From contig NZ_FOPP01000003.1 of assembly GCF_900113525.1 (NCBI RefSeq), forward strand, positions 310,001-374,000: DNA of 64,000 nt. The letters are read 5' to 3'. The notes under the pieces were generated by a model, which ran no database searches, was not told the DNA's origin, and saw only the letters and a list, made by a program, of their open reading frames with translations. This DNA is from Pedobacter insulae (lineage in GTDB: Bacteria > Bacteroidota > Bacteroidia > Sphingobacteriales > Sphingobacteriaceae). The position numbers and the translations under genes were made by a program. The stretch's first letter is position 1; the number at the start of each line of letters is the position of its first letter. Below, in pieces: positions 45,636 through 57,189 of the stretch.

Positions 45636-46526
45636 ATGCAATACTACAACTCAAACACCGTAATTTACTTAGACGGTCGCTTTGTTAAAGCACAAGATGC
45701 TAAGACCGATTTATACGGACAATCATTACATTATGGTTTGGCTGCATTTGAAGGTATAAGAGCCTATAAAACACACAATGATACACGGATTTTTAAGATC
45801 AAAGAGCATTTTGAAAGGCTAAAGCGTTCTTGTGAACTCGTTAACATGCCCTATCCATGGGATAATAATGAGCTAATTAAACAAACTTATCAACTTTTAA
45901 AGTTAAACAACTTAAAGGACGCATACATCCGCCCAATTGTTTATAGCGCACCTAATATGACCTTAATCGCTCCCCAAGAAGTATCAATTATGATCTGCGC
46001 CTGGGAATGGGGTGCGTACCTGGGCGACAAACAATTAAAAGTTTGCATTTCTCCTTTTCAACGACCTAATCCGAAATCAACTTTTGTTGAAGCAAAAATA
46101 AGTGGTCATTATGTAAACTCTATCCTGGCTACAACAGACGCAAAAAATAAAGGTTTTGATGAAGCATTATTACTTGATATGCACGAAAACGTGGCTGAAG
46201 GATCTGGTGCTAATATATTCCTAGAGAAAAATGGCAAACTATATACCCCAACATTGGGCAACATATTAGCAGGTATTACCCGGGCAACGGTAATTGAACT
46301 GTGTAAAGTACTAGACATTGAGGTTATAGAGAAAACCATAAGTGTGGAAGAACTTAAAAGTGCAGATAGCGCATTCTTTTGTGGAACTGCAGCCGAAATC
46401 ATTGGCATTCATACACTTGACGACACTGTTTTTAAACAAAGATGGCATGATAGTATAGGCGCCACCATCCAAAGAGCCTATAAAAATTTAGTATTAGAAA
46501 AAGTTAACTACGAAGTGATTATTTAG
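45636..46526 (+). CDS. ilvE: Branched-chain amino acid aminotransferase
   Basis: PLP enzyme of fold type IV, 296 aa, transaminating the 2-keto acids of Val, Leu and Ile. HYGLAAFEGIRAYKT is the family N-terminal motif; PLP Lys154 lies in FVEAKISGHYVNS; DMHENVAEGSGANIF and ITRATVIEL follow. First structural gene after the attenuator. Confidence 0.95.
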   Translation: MQYYNSNTVIYLDGRFVKAQDAKTDLYGQSLHYGLAAFEGIRAYKTHNDTRIFKIKEHFERLKRSCELVNMPYPWDNNELIKQTYQLLKLNNLKDAYIRPIVYSAPNMTLIAPQEVSIMICAWEWGAYLGDKQLKVCISPFQRPNPKSTFVEAKISGHYVNSILATTDAKNKGFDEALLLDMHENVAEGSGANIFLEKNGKLYTPTLGNILAGITRATVIELCKVLDIEVIEKTISVEELKSADSAFFCGTAAEIIGIHTLDDTVFKQRWHDSIGATIQRAYKNLVLEKVNYEVII

Positions 46527-46575
46527 TTTAACCAACTAACCGACTAAAACAATTAACCAACGATTAACCTAAGAA

Positions 46576-48258
46576 ATGAACGAACTAAACAAATACAGTA
46601 AAACATTTACACAAGATCCTACGCAACCTGCAGCACAAGCAATGCTATATGGAATTGGTTTAACCGATGCCGATATGGAAAAAGCACAGGTAGGCATTGC
46701 CAGCATGGGCTATGATGGAAACACTTGCAACATGCACTTAAATGACCTAGCGCAAATTGTTAAAACAGGAGTATGGGAAAATGATTTAGTAGGCCTAATT
46801 TTTAATACCATAGGCGTGAGTGATGGAATGAGTAATGGGACTGCCGGAATGCGCTATTCTTTGGTTAGTCGCGATATTATTGCCGATTCTATTGAAGCAG
46901 TATGTGGAGGTCAATATTATGATGGATTAATCACCATTCCTGGTTGCGACAAAAATATGCCAGGCTCGGTTATGGCAATGGGTCGATTAAATCGCCCTTC
47001 AATTATGGTATATGGCGGAACAATTAAACCGGGTCACTATAAAGGTGAAGATCTAAATATTGTTTCAGCATTTGAGGCATTAGGTAAAAAAATTGCCGGT
47101 CAAATGGATGAAATTGACTTCAAAGAAATTATAAAACACGCTTGTCCGGGTGCAGGAGCCTGCGGAGGAATATATACCGCAAATACCATGGCTGCAGCAG
47201 TAGAAGCCCTTGGAATGAGTTTACCTTTTTCTTCTTCAAATCCAGCCTTAAGCGCAGAAAAAAAAGCGGAATGCATTGCTGCCGGGAAAGCGATTAAAGT
47301 GCTATTAGAGAAAGACATTAAGCCAAGCGATATCATGACTCGTAAGGCATTTGAAAATGCAATTGTAACGATTATGGTGTTGGGCGGTTCAACAAACGCT
47401 GTGCTTCACTTAATCGCAATGGCAAAAAGCGTGAATGTTCCGTTAAGTCAGGATGACTTTCAAACCATTAGCAATCGTATCCCAGTTTTGGCCGACATGA
47501 AACCTAGTGGCAAATATATGATGGAAGATCTTCATAAAATTGGTGGTGTGCCTGCTGTTATGAAATATCTTTTAAAGAAAGGTTGGTTACATGGAGATTG
47601 TTTAACGGTAACTGGAAAAACAATTGCTGAAAACTTAGCAGAAATTCCGGAATTAGATTTTAATGAGCAAAAAATCATCTTCCCTTCCGAAAACCCTATC
47701 AAAGCTACTGGCCACTTGCAAATTTTGTACGGAAACTTAGCCGAAGGTGGAAGTGTTGCGAAAATAAGCGGTAAAGAAGGTGAATTTTTCGAAGGCCCTG
47801 CCCGCGTATTCAACGGGGAATATGAATTGATCAATGGTATTTCTAGCGGAAAAGTTCAACCTGGAGATGTGGTTGTTATTCGCGATGTTGGTCCGAAAGG
47901 CGCCCCAGGTATGCCAGAAATGCTTAAACCAACGTCCGCAATATATGGTGCAGGTTTAGGTAGCAGTGTTGCTTTAATAACCGATGGAAGATTTAGTGGT
48001 GGTACACATGGCTTTGTAGTTGGCCACATTACGCCAGAATATTTTGACGGTGGATTAATCGCATTCGTAGAAGATGAAGATAGAATCGAAATTAGTGCAA
48101 GAGCGAATAGCATTACCCTCAAAGTGAGTGATGATATTATTGCAAAACGAAAACTAGCGTGGCAGCAACCTGAATTAAAAGTTAAAAAAGGGGTGCTGTA
48201 TAAATATGCCAAAACAGTAACCACCGCAGCAGAAGGCTGTGTAACCGATGAGGCTTAA
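46576..48258 (+). CDS. ilvD: Dihydroxy-acid dehydratase
   Basis: Fe-S enzyme dehydrating 2,3-dihydroxy acids to 2-keto acids, 560 aa. Conserved cysteines are in [22 protein letters not shown] and [37 protein letters not shown] is the C-terminal signature. Normal length. Confidence 0.97.
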   Translation: MNELNKYSKTFTQDPTQPAAQAMLYGIGLTDADMEKAQVGIASMGYDGNTCNMHLNDLAQIVKTGVWENDLVGLIFNTIGVSDGMSNGTAGMRYSLVSRDIIADSIEAVCGGQYYDGLITIPGCDKNMPGSVMAMGRLNRPSIMVYGGTIKPGHYKGEDLNIVSAFEALGKKIAGQMDEIDFKEIIKHACPGAGACGGIYTANTMAAAVEALGMSLPFSSSNPALSAEKKAECIAAGKAIKVLLEKDIKPSDIMTRKAFENAIVTIMVLGGSTNAVLHLIAMAKSVNVPLSQDDFQTISNRIPVLADMKPSGKYMMEDLHKIGGVPAVMKYLLKKGWLHGDCLTVTGKTIAENLAEIPELDFNEQKIIFPSENPIKATGHLQILYGNLAEGGSVAKISGKEGEFFEGPARVFNGEYELINGISSGKVQPGDVVVIRDVGPKGAPGMPEMLKPTSAIYGAGLGSSVALITDGRFSGGTHGFVVGHITPEYFDGGLIAFVEDEDRIEISARANSITLKVSDDIIAKRKLAWQQPELKVKKGVLYKYAKTVTTAAEGCVTDEA

Positions 48259-48276
48259 ATTAAAATTCAAAGCAGA

Positions 48277-50019
48277 ATGATACAAGAAACTATATTAGCA
48301 GAAGCAAAAACGGCGCAAGCCGAAAAGACTTTCAAAGGGACTGGATCTCAGGCGCTGTTAAACGGCTTAATAGAAGAAGGTGTACATACCGTTTTTGGCT
48401 ATCCAGGCGGTGCAATCATGCCCATTTATGACGCATTATATGATTATAGCGATAAATTAAAACATATTTTAGTCCGCCATGAACAAGGGGGCATCCACGC
48501 TGCCCAAGGTTTCGCAAGAACCAGTGGAGAAGTGGGAGTTGTATTTGCAACCAGCGGTCCGGGAGCCACTAATTTAGTGACCGGCCTGGCCGATGCACAA
48601 ATTGACAGCACACCTCTGGTTTGTATCACCGGGCAGGTTTTCGCTCATCTTTTAGGTACTGACGCCTTTCAGGAAACCGATGTAATTAATATCACGACCC
48701 CGGTTACCAAGTGGAATTATCAGGTTACTGATGCTAAAGAAATCCAGGAGGTGCTAGCCAAGGCATTTTACATTGCGAAAAGCGGAAGACCGGGACCGGT
48801 TTTAATAGATATTACCAAAAATGCGCAATTACAACTGGAAGACTTTCCGGCTTATGTAAAATGCAATCATATCCGTAGTTACCGCCCAAAACCAAATATT
48901 AGGGTCGAATACATTGAACAAGCGGCCGAAGTAATCAATGCTGCAAAAAAACCTTTCGTGTTGTTCGGTCAGGGTGTAATTTTAGGTACAGCAGAGCAAG
49001 AATTCAAAGCTTTTATAGAGAAAAGTGGCATTCCCGCCGCTTGGACAATCCTAGGTGAAGGCGCAATTCCAACAGACCATCCTTTAAATGTAGGTATGTT
49101 GGGTATGCACGGGAATTACGGACCCAATGTATTAACGAATGAGTGTGATGTGTTAATCGCTATCGGTATGCGCTTCGACGATCGCGTAACCGGCAGATTA
49201 GATAAATATGCAAAACAGGCAAAGATTATCCACCTGGACATTGATCCTGCTGAAATTGATAAAAATGTGAAAGCAGATGTAGGTGTTTGGGGAGATTGTA
49301 AAGAAACCCTACCCCTGTTAACCAATCTGGTAAACAAAAATAGCCACCCACACTGGTTGGCTAAATTTAGAGATTATAATCAACAGGAAATTGACCAGGT
49401 AATTACTGCTGAACTTTACCCAACTGGCGAGGAGATGACCATGGGCGAGGTACTGCGTAATATCAATGAAATTTGCGGCGGAGACGCCGTTATTGTAACC
49501 GATGTAGGCCAACACCAAATGGTAGCATGTAGGTACGCCAAATTCAATAATACAAGAAGCAATGTTACCTCGGGAGGTTTAGGAACAATGGGCTTCGGAT
49601 TACCCGCAGCAATAGGCGCAAAATATGGCGCACCAGATAAAACCGTAATTGCGATCATTGGTGATGGCGGCTTTCAAATGACCCCACAAGAATTGGGCAC
49701 CATCATGCAGTTTGGTGCTGCGGTGAAAATACTGATCTTAAATAATAGATTCCTTGGAATGGTGCGCCAATGGCAACAGCTATTCCACGATAAACGCTAT
49801 TCATTCGTAAACATCACAAGTCCTGATTTTGTAGCATTGGCTAAGGCCTACTATATCGAAGGGCAAATGGTTGATAACCGCGCCAACCTAAGAACTGCAT
49901 TAGAAACGATGATTAACCACGAAGGATCTTATCTATTAGAGGTAATGGTAGGTAGAGAAAATAACGTGTTTCCGATGGTACCGCAAGGTTGCAGTGTAAG
50001 TGAAATTAGATTAAAATAG
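48277..50019 (+). CDS. ilvB: Acetolactate synthase, large subunit
   Basis: ThDP-dependent condensation of pyruvate with pyruvate or 2-ketobutyrate, 580 aa. FGYPGGAIMPIYDAL with catalytic Glu in VRHEQGGIHAAQG, the FAD region GMLGMHGNYGPN, and the ThDP motif IIGDGGFQMTPQELGTIMQFG...LNNRFLGMVRQWQQ. Followed 23 nt later by its regulatory subunit. Confidence 0.97.
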   Translation: MIQETILAEAKTAQAEKTFKGTGSQALLNGLIEEGVHTVFGYPGGAIMPIYDALYDYSDKLKHILVRHEQGGIHAAQGFARTSGEVGVVFATSGPGATNLVTGLADAQIDSTPLVCITGQVFAHLLGTDAFQETDVINITTPVTKWNYQVTDAKEIQEVLAKAFYIAKSGRPGPVLIDITKNAQLQLEDFPAYVKCNHIRSYRPKPNIRVEYIEQAAEVINAAKKPFVLFGQGVILGTAEQEFKAFIEKSGIPAAWTILGEGAIPTDHPLNVGMLGMHGNYGPNVLTNECDVLIAIGMRFDDRVTGRLDKYAKQAKIIHLDIDPAEIDKNVKADVGVWGDCKETLPLLTNLVNKNSHPHWLAKFRDYNQQEIDQVITAELYPTGEEMTMGEVLRNINEICGGDAVIVTDVGQHQMVACRYAKFNNTRSNVTSGGLGTMGFGLPAAIGAKYGAPDKTVIAIIGDGGFQMTPQELGTIMQFGAAVKILILNNRFLGMVRQWQQLFHDKRYSFVNITSPDFVALAKAYYIEGQMVDNRANLRTALETMINHEGSYLLEVMVGRENNVFPMVPQGCSVSEIRLK

Positions 50020-50042
50020 TTAGCATATTAAAAAGATTAAAC

Positions 50043-50681
50043 ATGAGTACAGAAGACACCATATTGCATAGACCTGCTGCCCCAGATTATGAGGGAAAAC
50101 AGGAATATAACATTATCGTATATGCTGAAAACCGAATCGGCTTGTTAAATAGAATTGCTATTATTTTCTCTAAGAGAAAAATCAATATCGAAAGCTTGAA
50201 CACTTCCCCATCAGAAATTGAAGGGATCCATCGGTTTAACATCTTAATTACCGAAAGCTATGAAGTGGTTCGCAAACTTTCTCGTCAGATTGAGAAACAG
50301 GTGGAAGTGTTAAAAGCTTATTTCGTTACCAATGATGAAGTAATTTGGCAAGAATTAGCGCTTTATAAAGTTTCAACAGAAGAAATTACTGAAAAAGTTA
50401 CAGTGGAACGCCTTTTAAGACAATACGGTGCAAGTGCAGTAGTCATTAGAAAAGACTATACCGTATTTGCAGTAACTGGTCATAAAGAAGAAACAGATGC
50501 CTTGGTAAAAGCGCTGGAACCTTATGATTTGATAGAGTTTGTTCGTTCAGCAAGGGTAGCTATTATTAAGGACAGCGCAGGCTTCCACGAAAAACTGAAA
50601 GAGTTTAAAGCAGTTGAACCAGGTGAAGACTTGGTAGAAAACGAATTCCTAGAAAAAGGAGACAAGATATTCACAATGTAA
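50043..50681 (+). CDS. ilvN: Acetolactate synthase, small regulatory subunit
   Basis: 212 aa. An N-terminal ACT domain (YNIIVYAENRIGLLNRIAIIFSKRKINIESLN) binds valine in known cases; a second ALS-type C-terminal domain follows. Longer than the 160-aa E. coli-type subunits by a C-terminal tail (residues about 180-212). A palindromic repeat lies directly after the stop. Confidence 0.93.
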   Translation: MSTEDTILHRPAAPDYEGKQEYNIIVYAENRIGLLNRIAIIFSKRKINIESLNTSPSEIEGIHRFNILITESYEVVRKLSRQIEKQVEVLKAYFVTNDEVIWQELALYKVSTEEITEKVTVERLLRQYGASAVVIRKDYTVFAVTGHKEETDALVKALEPYDLIEFVRSARVAIIKDSAGFHEKLKEFKAVEPGEDLVENEFLEKGDKIFTM

Positions 50682-50682
50682 G

Positions 50683-50760
50683 CGTCATTGCGAGATACGA
50701 ACGTCATTGCGAAGTACGAAGCAATCTATTTTTGAGATTGCTTCGTACCTCGCAATGACG
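50683..50760. repeat. Palindromic dispersed repeat, copy 5, inside the ilv operon
   Basis: Arms 50702-50727 and 50735-50760 (26 bp, one G-T type mismatch) with a 7-nt loop, preceded by an extra head GCGTCATTGCGA. It starts 2 nt after the ilvN stop and widens the ilvN-ilvC gap to 132 nt, compared with about 20-50 nt elsewhere in this part of the operon. Confidence 0.95.
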
Positions 50761-50813
50761 AACAACAAAAAACATAAACATAAATCGGTGTAATCACCAA
50801 ATAAACAAAAACA

Positions 50814-52295
50814 ATGGCAAATTATTTTAACACACTATCACTCAGAGAAAAACTTAACCAGTTGGGTGTTTGCGACTTCATGGACAGCGCCGAATTCTTA
50901 GATGGGGTTAATGCACTTAAAGGAAAAAAATTAGTAATCGTTGGCTGTGGCGCACAAGGCTTAAACCAAGGCTTAAACTTAAGAGATAGTGGTTTAGATG
51001 TTTCTTATACATTACGTAAAGAGGCAATTGAAGGTAAAAGGGATTCATGGAAAAATGCTACAGAAAACAACTTCAAGGTGGGAACCTATGAAGAATTAAT
51101 ACCTACGGCTGATGTGGTTATCAATCTCACTCCTGATAAACAACACACTGCAGTGGTAAATGCAATCATGCCATTGATGAAAGAAGGTGCTACCCTATCC
51201 TACTCTCATGGTTTCAACATCGTGGAAGAAGGCACACAAATTCGTAAAGATCTTACTGTTATTATGGTTGCCCCAAAATGCCCAGGCAGTGAAGTTAGAG
51301 CCGAATATGTAAGAGGTTTTGGCGTACCCACTTTAATTGCTGTACACCCAGAAAATGATCCGCAAGGAAAAGGATTGGCACAAGCAAAAGCCTATTGTGT
51401 AGGTACTGGCGGACACAAAGCAGGTGTTTTAAAATCTTCATTTGTGGCAGAGGTTAAGTCTGATTTAATGGGGGAGCAAACAATTCTATGCGGTTTGTTA
51501 CAAACAGGTTCTATTTTGTCTTTTGATAAAATGGTTGAAAAAGGAATCGATAAAGGCTATGCTTCTAAACTAGTTCAATATGGCGTAGAAGTAATTACAG
51601 AGGCGTTAAAACAAGGCGGAATTACCGCCATGATGGACAGGCTAAGTAATCCGGCAAAAATTAAAGCTTTTGAGATTTCGGAAGAACTAAAAGATATTAT
51701 GCGTCCATTATTCCAAAAACACCAGGATGATATCATGAGCGGTGAGTTTAGCCGTATTATGATGGAAGATTGGGCAAATGGAGATAAAAATTTACTGGCA
51801 TGGCGGGCTGAAACTGGCGAAACTGCTTTTGAGAAAACGCCTGCTGGCGACGTAAAAATTGGCGAACAAGAATATTTCGATAACTATACGTTAATGGTTG
51901 CTTTTGTAAGAGCCGGGGTCGAATTAGCCTTCGAAACAATGGTTCAAGCAGGTATTAAACCTGAATCTGCTTATTATGAGTCGTTACACGAAACGCCATT
52001 AATTGCCAATACCATTGCACGTAAAAAATTATTCGAAATGAATCGGGTAATATCTGATACTGCTGAATATGGTTGTTATTTATTTGACCAGGCATGTAAA
52101 CCTTTGTTAGCTGATTTCATGAAAAAAGTTGACACCGACCTAGTTGGTAAAAACTTTAATGAAGGCAAAGATGGGGCGGTAGACAATAAAACATTAATCG
52201 CTGTGAACCATGCTATCAGAAACCATGAAGTAGAAATTATTGGCGCAGAATTGAGAAAAGCCATGACGGCCATGAAAACAATTAAAACAGCCTAA
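50814..52295 (+). CDS. ilvC: Ketol-acid reductoisomerase, long (class II) form
   Basis: NADPH-dependent isomerisation and reduction of acetolactate, 493 aa. [30 protein letters not shown] is the nucleotide site; [22 protein letters not shown] is the family signature. The duplicated C-terminal knotted domain makes it the long, plant/E. coli-like class. Confidence 0.97.
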   Translation: MANYFNTLSLREKLNQLGVCDFMDSAEFLDGVNALKGKKLVIVGCGAQGLNQGLNLRDSGLDVSYTLRKEAIEGKRDSWKNATENNFKVGTYEELIPTADVVINLTPDKQHTAVVNAIMPLMKEGATLSYSHGFNIVEEGTQIRKDLTVIMVAPKCPGSEVRAEYVRGFGVPTLIAVHPENDPQGKGLAQAKAYCVGTGGHKAGVLKSSFVAEVKSDLMGEQTILCGLLQTGSILSFDKMVEKGIDKGYASKLVQYGVEVITEALKQGGITAMMDRLSNPAKIKAFEISEELKDIMRPLFQKHQDDIMSGEFSRIMMEDWANGDKNLLAWRAETGETAFEKTPAGDVKIGEQEYFDNYTLMVAFVRAGVELAFETMVQAGIKPESAYYESLHETPLIANTIARKKLFEMNRVISDTAEYGCYLFDQACKPLLADFMKKVDTDLVGKNFNEGKDGAVDNKTLIAVNHAIRNHEVEIIGAELRKAMTAMKTIKTA

Positions 52296-52311
52296 TAAAA
52301 ATGTAAAATAC

Positions 52312-52342
52312 AACCTATGGGATTTTTTCAACCCCATAGGTT
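52312..52342. other. Hairpin between ilvC and the methyltransferase gene
   Basis: AACCTATGGG (52312-52321) pairs perfectly with CCCATAGGTT (52333-52342) over an 11-nt loop. Only TTT follows, so it is a weak terminator at best; it may protect or process mRNA. Confidence 0.6.
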
Positions 52343-52346
52343 TAAA

Positions 52347-53117
52347 ATGAACAATATGCCAGAAATTAGTTGGGACAATAAATTATACGACAAACAACAT
52401 CACTTTGTATCTGATTATGGTGCAGATGTAGTGCAATGGCTTGCCCCAAAAAATGATGAACATATATTGGATGTTGGTTGTGGAACAGGACAATTAGCTG
52501 CTCAAATTGCTAAAACCGGAGCCTTGGTTTTAGGGACAGATGCTTCAGAAAACATGGTCGAAATTGCAAGAATAAATTATCCAGCTTTAAAATTTGAAGT
52601 AATTGATGGAACTAAGCTGCCCTATAAAGAAGAATTTGACGCCATTTTTAGCAACGCTACCTTCCATTGGATTGACAATCAAGAGGAATTAACAAAAAGG
52701 CTTTTTAGCAGTTTGAAGATTGGCGGCAGATTAGTAGCAGAATTTGGTGCTAAAGGAAATGTAAAAAAAATTACCGATGCTGTTAAATTAGCCGCTAAAA
52801 ACCTTGGGTTAGATTCGAAGCTTACCACAGATTTTTGGTTCTTTCCAACGATCAGTACCTACACTACCTTGTTAGAAAAAAATGGTTTCGAGGTGGAGCA
52901 AGCTTGGCTTTTTGATCGCCCCACTCCACTAAAAGGTATAAATGGTATGCGTGATTGGATTACGCAATTTGCACCTTATGCTTTCAAAAACATGAATACT
53001 GAAGAGATTGATGCCGTTAAAGATTTTGCAGTAGAAATTTTAAAACCAAGTCAATATAAGAATGACCAATGGATTGCAGATTATAAACGCTTAAGAGTTA
53101 AAGCTTATAAAAATTAG
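52347..53117 (+). CDS. Class I SAM-dependent methyltransferase
   Basis: 256 aa from ATG 52347; an upstream in-frame ATG (52317) lies within the hairpin and its 10 extra residues look non-native. Motif I ILDVGCGTGQLAAQIA, then GTDASENMVEIAR and DAIFSNATFHWIDNQEE, as in trans-aconitate methyltransferase (Tam)-like enzymes. The true substrate is open. Its place in a branched-chain operon that makes isopropylmalate is suggestive for a small tricarboxylate-like substrate, but this is inference. Confidence 0.85.
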   Translation: MNNMPEISWDNKLYDKQHHFVSDYGADVVQWLAPKNDEHILDVGCGTGQLAAQIAKTGALVLGTDASENMVEIARINYPALKFEVIDGTKLPYKEEFDAIFSNATFHWIDNQEELTKRLFSSLKIGGRLVAEFGAKGNVKKITDAVKLAAKNLGLDSKLTTDFWFFPTISTYTTLLEKNGFEVEQAWLFDRPTPLKGINGMRDWITQFAPYAFKNMNTEEIDAVKDFAVEILKPSQYKNDQWIADYKRLRVKAYKN

Positions 53118-53123
53118 AACAAC

Positions 53124-54623
53124 TTGATGAAAAAACCCGTCGTCCATATCACCAATTTTAATTTAAAGTTTAAGGATAAATCTGTACTTAAAGATTTGTG
53201 CTGGACAATTAATAGTGGTGAAAACTGGTTACTTTCTGGCGAAAGTGGTAACGGGAAAACTTCACTAGCTAAAGCAATCGCCAATTTAATTCCTAGTTAC
53301 GGTACTATCGAACTTAATCTCAATCCGCTAAATAATTTAGTTGATGGAGTTCACTATGTTGCCAATTGGTATCAATTCAAAGATTTAGAAGGACAAGCCA
53401 ATTTCTATTATCAACAACGTTACCATAAACAAGCTGCCACTACCACCAATTCGGTTAGTAGCGAGTTAAAACATTTTGGTCAACAAAATAGCCTGGAGCA
53501 AGATACATTAAATCCGATAGTAGAGGCGCTAGGTTTCAAAAGCTTACTAAGTGCTACTTTAATTGAGTTATCAAGCGGAGAGCATAAAAAATTACAATTG
53601 ATTAAAGCTCTTTGGTTAAAACCGAAATTGTTGATTTTAGACCTCCCCTATAATGGCCTCGACGCAGCATCTCGGAAAAATTTAAACTTATTGTTAGACC
53701 AATTAGTTGAGGATGGAGCCCAATTGATTTTAATTTCCAATGAAGCGGAAATGCCGTCATCCATTAATCGTTTTGCAAGAATTGAAGATGGAAAACTAGT
53801 AGCAAGTGCAGCAATGCAATATGTGAACAATTTAACAAAAATTGAAAAGCCCTTACCAGCATTTTTTCAAGAAAAACAATGGTCGTCGACTAAGTCCCAT
53901 CTTGTTAAAATGATAGACGTAAATGTGAGCTATGGAAATAAAAAAGTATTAAAAAATATAAACTGGGAAGTTAAGGCTGGAGAGAAATGGGCACTTCAAG
54001 GTCCAAACGGGTCAGGCAAATCAACCTTATTGAGTTTAATCTGTGCAGATCACCCTCAGGCATTTGCCAATAATTTTTACTTATTTGGCAATTTACGGGG
54101 AAGCGGGGAAAGCATTTGGGAAATCAAAGAACGGATCGGACTAATCTCGCCAGAGTTACACTGGTATTTTGATCCGACCGCCACCGTATGGCAAAGCATT
54201 GTTTCTGGCTTTTATGACAGCTCGGGGCTATTTTGCGATCCCGGATATACCAAAAGAGTACAAGCCGATGAACTGATCCATTTTTTTGGGTTAGATGATT
54301 ATAAAAATACCTTAATGAACCAGCTTCCCTTAGGAAAGCAACGTTTGGCTCTATTAGGTCGAACAATTATTAAAAATCCTGAATTATTAATTCTAGATGA
54401 ACCTTGTCAGGGTTTAGACCAACAACAAACTTTTCACTTTAACAAATTGATAGATGAGTTAAGTAAAAATGGAACTACTTTAATTTATGTAGGCCATTTC
54501 GAATCTCAGCTGCCGGATTGTATTGAAAAAAGAATTGTTTTGGAAAATGGCGAAGTACAAGTGATAGAAAATATTAGCAATAAAAATTATGTTACACGAT
54601 CCGAACAAAGTTTATGTATTTGA
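53124..54623 (+). CDS. Double ABC ATPase (ModF/PhrA-like)
   Basis: 499 aa with two ABC domains: Walker [13 protein letters not shown] (first, about 38-50) and [12 protein letters not shown] (second, about 290-302), signature [11 protein letters not shown] in the first and [13 protein letters not shown] in the second, Walker [11 protein letters not shown] and [10 protein letters not shown]. No membrane domain. This is the ModF/photorepair PhrA type, of uncertain function. It overlaps leuA by 35 nt, unusual for an operon with otherwise short gaps. Confidence 0.88.
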   Translation: MMKKPVVHITNFNLKFKDKSVLKDLCWTINSGENWLLSGESGNGKTSLAKAIANLIPSYGTIELNLNPLNNLVDGVHYVANWYQFKDLEGQANFYYQQRYHKQAATTTNSVSSELKHFGQQNSLEQDTLNPIVEALGFKSLLSATLIELSSGEHKKLQLIKALWLKPKLLILDLPYNGLDAASRKNLNLLLDQLVEDGAQLILISNEAEMPSSINRFARIEDGKLVASAAMQYVNNLTKIEKPLPAFFQEKQWSSTKSHLVKMIDVNVSYGNKKVLKNINWEVKAGEKWALQGPNGSGKSTLLSLICADHPQAFANNFYLFGNLRGSGESIWEIKERIGLISPELHWYFDPTATVWQSIVSGFYDSSGLFCDPGYTKRVQADELIHFFGLDDYKNTLMNQLPLGKQRLALLGRTIIKNPELLILDEPCQGLDQQQTFHFNKLIDELSKNGTTLIYVGHFESQLPDCIEKRIVLENGEVQVIENISNKNYVTRSEQSLCI

Positions 54624-55752
54624 CACCACCTTGCGTGATGGAGAACAAGTACCAGGTTGCCAGTTAACAACCCCTGAGAAAATTGAAATTGCCAAAGAGC
54701 TCGAAACCCTGGGTGTTGATATTATCGAAGCAGGTTTTCCGATTTCAAGTCCTGGCGATTTCCAGAGCGTAGTGGAACTGTCTAAAGCTGTTTCACAACC
54801 TATAATCTGCGCTTTAACACGCGCTAATAAAGGTGATATCGATTCGGCAGTTGCAGCGCTACAATACGCAAAAAGGCCAAGAATCCACACGGGTATCGGC
54901 TCGTCAGATATGCACATCAAACATAAGTTTAACAGCACTCGTGAAGAAATTCTAAAGAGAGCGGTTGACGCTGTAAAATATGCCAAACAATTTGTAGAGG
55001 ACATTGAGTTTTATGCTGAAGATGCAGGTAGAGCAGATATCAACTTCTTGGCGCAAATGGTGGAAGCCGTAATTGCCGCTGGTGCCACAGTAGTGAATAT
55101 CCCTGACACCAATGGTTATTGTTTACCCGATCAATACGGACAAAAGATCAAATTTTTGAAAGATAATGTTCAAAACATCGACCAAGCGATTATATCCGTT
55201 CATTGTCACAACGATTTAGGTTTAGCTACAGCGAATTCAATTGCTGGTTTACAAAACGGAGCCCGCCAAATTGAAGGTACCATTAACGGAATAGGGGAGC
55301 GTGCGGGAAACACTTCGATTGAAGAGGTAGTGATGATTTTAAAAACGCATCAATACCTCGGATTGCATACTAACATTAATACTAAAAACTTTTATGAACT
55401 AAGCCGAATGGTAAGTTCACAAATGAGGATGCCTGTACAGCCAAATAAAGCAATTGTAGGAAGTAATGCTTTTGCCCATAGCTCCGGTATTCACCAAGAT
55501 GGATTTTTAAAAAATCGTGAAAACTACGAGATTATTCGTCCGGAGGATGTGGGTTTTCCAGATGCAACTATTGTACTAACCGCCAGAAGTGGCAGGCATG
55601 CCTTGAAATTCCATTTGGAACGCTTGGGACATAATTTGAGCAAAGAAGAATTAGCTGATGCCTATCATCGCTTTTTAACTATTGCCGATCGTAAACTAGA
55701 CATTAATGATGAAGATCTCACTATGATGATGAGTGAAATCTATGTAAAATAA
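54589..55752 (+). CDS. leuA: 2-isopropylmalate synthase, short form without regulatory domain
   Basis: 387 aa, condenses acetyl-CoA with 2-ketoisovalerate. [57 protein letters not shown] and [18 protein letters not shown] are diagnostic. It lacks the C-terminal dimer/allosteric domain of 500-aa LeuA, so leucine feedback may be absent or exerted elsewhere. Start codon lies inside the ABC gene. Confidence 0.93.
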   Translation: MLHDPNKVYVFDTTLRDGEQVPGCQLTTPEKIEIAKELETLGVDIIEAGFPISSPGDFQSVVELSKAVSQPIICALTRANKGDIDSAVAALQYAKRPRIHTGIGSSDMHIKHKFNSTREEILKRAVDAVKYAKQFVEDIEFYAEDAGRADINFLAQMVEAVIAAGATVVNIPDTNGYCLPDQYGQKIKFLKDNVQNIDQAIISVHCHNDLGLATANSIAGLQNGARQIEGTINGIGERAGNTSIEEVVMILKTHQYLGLHTNINTKNFYELSRMVSSQMRMPVQPNKAIVGSNAFAHSSGIHQDGFLKNRENYEIIRPEDVGFPDATIVLTARSGRHALKFHLERLGHNLSKEELADAYHRFLTIADRKLDINDEDLTMMMSEIYVK

Positions 55753-55765
55753 ATAAAACATAAAT

Positions 55766-57172
55766 ATGAGCAAGACATTATTTGATAAGGTGTGGGATGC
55801 ACATGTGGTGCGTCAAATTGAAGGTGGACCCGATGTACTTTTTATTGATCGTCATCTTATTCACGAAGTAACCAGTCCGGTTGCATTCCTGGGATTAAAA
55901 AGCAGGGGAACTAAAGTATTATATCCTGAACGTACCTTCGCAACAGCTGATCACAATACACCAACTATAAACCAACATTTACCAGTTACAGATCCCCTTT
56001 CTGCCAATCAGTTAGCCGCACTTGAATCGAATTCCAACGAATACGGTATTAGTCACTGGGGTTTAGGTCATCAAAAAAATGGTATCGTACACGTAGTTGG
56101 TCCCGAATATGGCATTACTCAACCAGGTTCTACTATTGTTTGTGGTGATTCGCATACTTCTACGCATGGTGCCTTCGGGGCGATTGCTTTTGGCATTGGA
56201 ACTTCCGAAGTGGAAATGGTTTTGGCCACCCAGTGCATTATGCAGCCAAAAGCAAAAAAAATGCGTATCAATGTAAATGGGAAATTAGGTCTTGGTGTTA
56301 CCCCTAAAGATGTAGCTCTGTTCATTATTTCGAAACTCACTACTTCTGGCGCTACTGGATATTTTGTAGAATATGCCGGTGATGTTTTTGAAAACATGAC
56401 TATGGAAGGAAGGATGACCGTTTGTAACCTAAGTATCGAAATGGGTGCCCGTGGTGGAATGATTGCTCCCGACGAAACAACCATCAATTACGTGAAAGGA
56501 CGTGAATTTAGTCCAAAAGGTGAAGCTTGGGAAAAAGCACTTGCTTACTATAAAACCTTAAAAACAGACGAAGGTGCTGTGTTCGATAAAGAACTAACCT
56601 TTGATGGCGCTTCAATTGAGCCCATGATTACCTATGGTACCAACCCGGGTATGGGAATTGGGATTTCGCAAGATATTCCTGATGCGGAAAATGTGGAAGG
56701 CGGCATCGCAACTTATAACAAGTCATTAGGTTATATGGGTTTTTCTGAAGGAGAATCAATGATTGGCAAAAAAGTAGATTACGTATTTGTAGGGAGCTGC
56801 ACCAATGGTCGTATTGAAGATTTTAGGGCGTTCGCATCGATTGTTAAAGGAAAGCGCAAAGCAGATGGGGTAACCGTGTGGCTAGTGCCTGGATCGCACA
56901 TTGTAGAAAGCCAAATTAAAGAAGAGGGATTGCTGGATATTTTTACGGAGGCCGGCTTTACGCTACGTCAACCAGGCTGCTCTGCTTGTTTAGCGATGAA
57001 CGATGATAAGATTCCAGCAGGAAAATATGCAGTGAGTACTTCGAACAGGAATTTCGAAGGCAGACAAGGGCCGGGATCCAGAACTTTACTGGCCAGTCCG
57101 CTTGTTGCCGCTGCCGCCGCTGTAACTGGCGTAGTGACTGATCCAAGAACATTAATTGAAGAACTTGTTTAA
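55766..57172 (+). CDS. leuC: 3-isopropylmalate dehydratase, large subunit
   Basis: 468 aa aconitase-family Fe-S enzyme. [25 protein letters not shown] and [22 protein letters not shown] are conserved; cluster cysteines are in [13 protein letters not shown] and [10 protein letters not shown]. Paired with leuD 17 nt downstream. Confidence 0.97.
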   Translation: MSKTLFDKVWDAHVVRQIEGGPDVLFIDRHLIHEVTSPVAFLGLKSRGTKVLYPERTFATADHNTPTINQHLPVTDPLSANQLAALESNSNEYGISHWGLGHQKNGIVHVVGPEYGITQPGSTIVCGDSHTSTHGAFGAIAFGIGTSEVEMVLATQCIMQPKAKKMRINVNGKLGLGVTPKDVALFIISKLTTSGATGYFVEYAGDVFENMTMEGRMTVCNLSIEMGARGGMIAPDETTINYVKGREFSPKGEAWEKALAYYKTLKTDEGAVFDKELTFDGASIEPMITYGTNPGMGIGISQDIPDAENVEGGIATYNKSLGYMGFSEGESMIGKKVDYVFVGSCTNGRIEDFRAFASIVKGKRKADGVTVWLVPGSHIVESQIKEEGLLDIFTEAGFTLRQPGCSACLAMNDDKIPAGKYAVSTSNRNFEGRQGPGSRTLLASPLVAAAAAVTGVVTDPRTLIEELV

Positions 57173-57189
57173 TTAGAAAGATATTTAAA

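Noticed and set aside
52312..52346. Rho-independent terminator between ilvC and the methyltransferase
   Set aside because: Good stem but only TTT follows; listed as a hairpin only, because downstream genes continue the operon.
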